Source of the DNA: an uncultured Rhizobiaceae group bacterium
GTDB lineage: Bacteria; Pseudomonadota; Alphaproteobacteria; Rhizobiales; Rhizobiaceae
Length of the DNA: 23,502 bases
Reading direction: 5' to 3'
Assembly: GCA_938030645.1 (NCBI GenBank)
Contig: CALHHQ010000210.1
Coordinates: forward strand, 1 to 23,502
Position 1 is the stretch's first letter. The number at the start of each line of letters is the position of its first letter. A program made the translations under genes and the position numbers. This document shows positions 21,987-23,502 of this stretch, piece by piece. The notes below the pieces were generated by a model that saw nothing but the letters and a program-made list of their open reading frames with translations, was not told where the DNA came from and did not search any database.

Positions 21987-22537
21987 TGGAACTGGCGATT
22001 ACCATTCTGCTGTTTTTAGCTCTTGTTTCCTGCGCAATTGCAATTGCGTTGGTTCGCAATCTGTTCGCTGTGGTCATGTTGTCCGGGGTGGTTAGTTTAC
22101 TTGCCGCTCTTTTATTCATCGTTATGGATGCTGTTGATGTTGCCTTCACGGAAGCGGCGGTTGGCGCAGGAATATCATCCGTGTTGATGTTGGGGACAAT
22201 CGCCCTCACCGCGCGAAACGAAAAAGTTCCCCCCCGCTACTCATTGGTACCACTTGCTGTTGTTTCGCTAACGGGCATGGTCTTGATCTACGGGACGCTC
22301 GACATGCCCAATTTTGGGGATAAGAATGCGCCTGTTCAAACCCATGTGGGGCCAAGCTATATTGAGCGAACTCCAAAAGAGATAAAAGTTCCCAACTTTG
22401 TAACTGGCGTTCTCGCGAGTTATCGCGGATACGACACGCTTGGTGAAGTCACGGTTGTTTTCACCGCTGGATTGGGTGTCATCTTACTGCTCGGCGGCCT
22501 AGGCAAACGACGCAAACGCAGAAGGGAATCCAACTAA
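21986..22537 (+). CDS. DUF4040 protein: MbhD plus MbhE-like (MrpA C-terminal equivalent)
   Basis: A 183-residue membrane protein with two parts. Residues 1 to about 80 match the MbhD/DUF4040 domain (VRNLFAVVMLSGVVSLLAAL, then AVDVAFTEAAVGAGISSVLM). After a helix and loop, residues about 137-173 match MbhE (NFVTGVLASYRGYDTLGEVT, VVFTAGLGVILLLGG). In standard Mrp systems these form the C-terminal end of the large MrpA; here they are a separate gene. The tail is very basic (KRRKRRRESN). Coupled on both sides by TAATG. Probably part of the proton or sodium path of the complex. Confidence 0.86.
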   Translation: MELAITILLFLALVSCAIAIALVRNLFAVVMLSGVVSLLAALLFIVMDAVDVAFTEAAVGAGISSVLMLGTIALTARNEKVPPRYSLVPLAVVSLTGMVLIYGTLDMPNFGDKNAPVQTHVGPSYIERTPKEIKVPNFVTGVLASYRGYDTLGEVTVVFTAGLGVILLLGGLGKRRKRRRESN

Positions 22538-22974
22538 TGGAACATCATCTGATTTTGCGTGTCGTGACGAAAATGCTGGTTGGTCCGATTTTGCTCTACG
22601 CGCTCTATGTTCAGTTTCACGGCGACTTTGGACCTGGCGGCGGCTTTCAAGCAGGTGTCATATTTGCTGTTGCCTTCATTCTGTTTGGTTTGGTCTTCTC
22701 TTTGCGCCAACTGCGCAAATTGGTTCCGGACTGGGTGGTTCATCAACTCGTGGCTTTGGGCTTGCTGCTTTATGCTGGAACAGGGGTTTTGACGCTTTTT
22801 CTAGGTGGGAATTTCCTCGACTATAACGTGCTCGCAGACGTTGCCTACCAAGGTCAGCATTGGGGCATTATTGCCATCGAGCTCGGTGTGGGAATCACCG
22901 TTTTCGCAGTCATGCTGTCTATCTACTACGCCTTTGCCGGTCGCCCACCGCAACTTGATGACAAGGACTGGTGA
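22537..22974 (+). CDS. mrpB: Cation/proton antiporter subunit B (MrpB/MnhB)
   Basis: A 145-residue MnhB-family subunit with four membrane helices. The family signature is VGPILLYALYVQFHGDFGPG followed by GGFQAGVIFAVAFILFGL, then VHQLVALGLLLYAGTGVLTL and HWGIIAIELGVGITVFAVML. The C-terminal AGRPPQLDDKDW is cytoplasmic-type. Its ATG is coupled to the DUF4040 stop as TAATG, and its own stop overlaps the mrpC GTG as GTGA. Confidence 0.94.
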   Translation: MEHHLILRVVTKMLVGPILLYALYVQFHGDFGPGGGFQAGVIFAVAFILFGLVFSLRQLRKLVPDWVVHQLVALGLLLYAGTGVLTLFLGGNFLDYNVLADVAYQGQHWGIIAIELGVGITVFAVMLSIYYAFAGRPPQLDDKDW

Positions 22975-23411
22975 ATATGGACAGTCTTTTCAATACCGAA
23001 TTTGCTCTGGGCCATATGAACTACTGGTTGTTTGTCATTCTCATGATGACGGGCCTCTATATCGTTGTTGCGCGCGGCAACCTGCTTAAAAAAATTGTCG
23101 GTCTCAACTTGTTTCAGGTTGCTGTTTTCATGCTCTATATTTCCATGGGCAAAGTGGCAGGCGGCACAGCTCCGATTTTGGTCGACAATCCTGACCAAGC
23201 TTACTCCAATCCCCTGCCCCATGTTTTGATCCTCACTGCGATTGTTGTTGGCATTGCCACCACTTCATTGGGTTTGGCGTTGATTGTTCGCATCAATGAA
23301 ACCTATGGCACAATCGAAGAAGACGAAGTTCTAGACATCGACCACGACATGTATTCAGCTGAAGTCGCTGAAATGGAAAAGTTCAAACTGATGAATGCGG
23401 AAACACGTTAG
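22971..23411 (+). CDS. mrpC: Cation/proton antiporter subunit C (MrpC/MnhC, NuoK-like)
   Basis: A 146-residue NuoK-like subunit with three membrane helices: about 15-34 (NYWLFVILMMTGLYIVVARG), about 38-58 (LKKIVGLNLFQVAVFMLYIS) and about 83-106 (PHVLILTAIVVGIATTSLGL). The family segment APILVDNPDQAYSNPLPHVL is present. The acidic tail after residue 110 is longer than in typical MrpC. The start is GTG 22971 overlapping the mrpB stop; ATG 22977 is two codons later. It is followed directly by mrpD. Confidence 0.94.
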   Translation: MNMDSLFNTEFALGHMNYWLFVILMMTGLYIVVARGNLLKKIVGLNLFQVAVFMLYISMGKVAGGTAPILVDNPDQAYSNPLPHVLILTAIVVGIATTSLGLALIVRINETYGTIEEDEVLDIDHDMYSAEVAEMEKFKLMNAETR

Positions 23412-23502
23412 ATGCTTTCGTTTTTCTACCAACATAGCCCACTGCTGGCGATTGTTATTCCGCTTTTGTCGGCGCCGCTTTGTATGCTGTTTGGCAATCG
23501 CA
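23412..23502 (+). CDS. mrpD: Cation/proton antiporter subunit D-like (MrpD), partial at window edge
   Basis: Only the first 30 codons are in the window, starting with ATG directly after the mrpC stop. The N-terminus (MLSFFYQHSPLLAIVIPLLS, then APLCMLFGN) is a membrane helix like that opening MrpD/NuoN-type proton-translocating subunits. The call depends mainly on operon position after mrpC. Confidence 0.72.
   Translation, partial: MLSFFYQHSPLLAIVIPLLSAPLCMLFGNR

Noticed and set aside
1..23502. CRISPR arrays, tRNA or rRNA genes, insertion sequences
   Set aside because: No regularly spaced repeats, cloverleaf sequences, rRNA segments or transposase genes were recognised on either strand.

Overview
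The window looks like the chromosome of an alphaproteobacterium of the order Hyphomicrobiales (Rhizobiales), probably a marine lineage of moderate GC; I cannot name the genus. Supporting this are a MucR/Ros regulator, a DUF6456 protein paired with a DnaA-domain-IV-like protein, DUF1491, DUF2336 and DUF1214/DUF1254 proteins, a class A PBP of rhizobial type and a PleC/DivJ-type histidine kinase.

Bases 1-9434 (all minus strand, so read right to left) hold a compact head-and-tail gene set in the order of the Rhodobacter capsulatus gene transfer agent (RcGTA). The order is small terminase-like, large terminase, portal, a small membrane protein, prohead protease, major capsid, head-tail connector, head closure, a 55-residue ORF, DUF3168, major tail protein, two tail chaperones, a 188-residue tape measure, DUF2460, and the start of DUF2163 cut by the window edge. 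Genes are tightly coupled by ATGA, TGATG or GTGA overlaps, and all complete ones look intact. No integrase, phage repressor or replication gene is present, which argues for a domesticated GTA rather than a prophage. A candidate promoter lies at 9527-9555. A terminator-like hairpin sits just after the capsid gene.

Bases 9584-18528 are mostly housekeeping and envelope genes. They are a YcgN-family protein, a class A penicillin-binding protein, a DUF1214/DUF1254 pair, DUF2336, DUF1491, a membrane peptidoglycan-binding protein, a six-helix PAS histidine kinase and SufE. CtrA-like sites lie upstream of the DUF2336 gene and of the kinase gene.

Bases 18538-20474 (minus strand) hold a two-gene operon that I read as gafY-gafZ, the split form of the GTA activator GafA, followed by mucR with its own terminator. 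A 9-base element, TAGGAAAAT, occurs twice just upstream of the GTA promoter and once in the gafY promoter region. With the terminator after capsid, this suggests a self-contained GTA control circuit: GafY activates the promoter and GafZ carries polymerase past internal terminators. Linkage of the activator pair to the structural cluster within about 10 kb is the most notable point of the window.

Bases 20834-23502 (plus strand) hold an Mrp-type cation/proton antiporter operon in the order E, F, G, DUF4040 (MbhD+MbhE-like), B, C, D. This is the order of archaeal Mbh membrane modules, and no full-length MrpA is present. Its promoter region carries an 8-bp inverted repeat.
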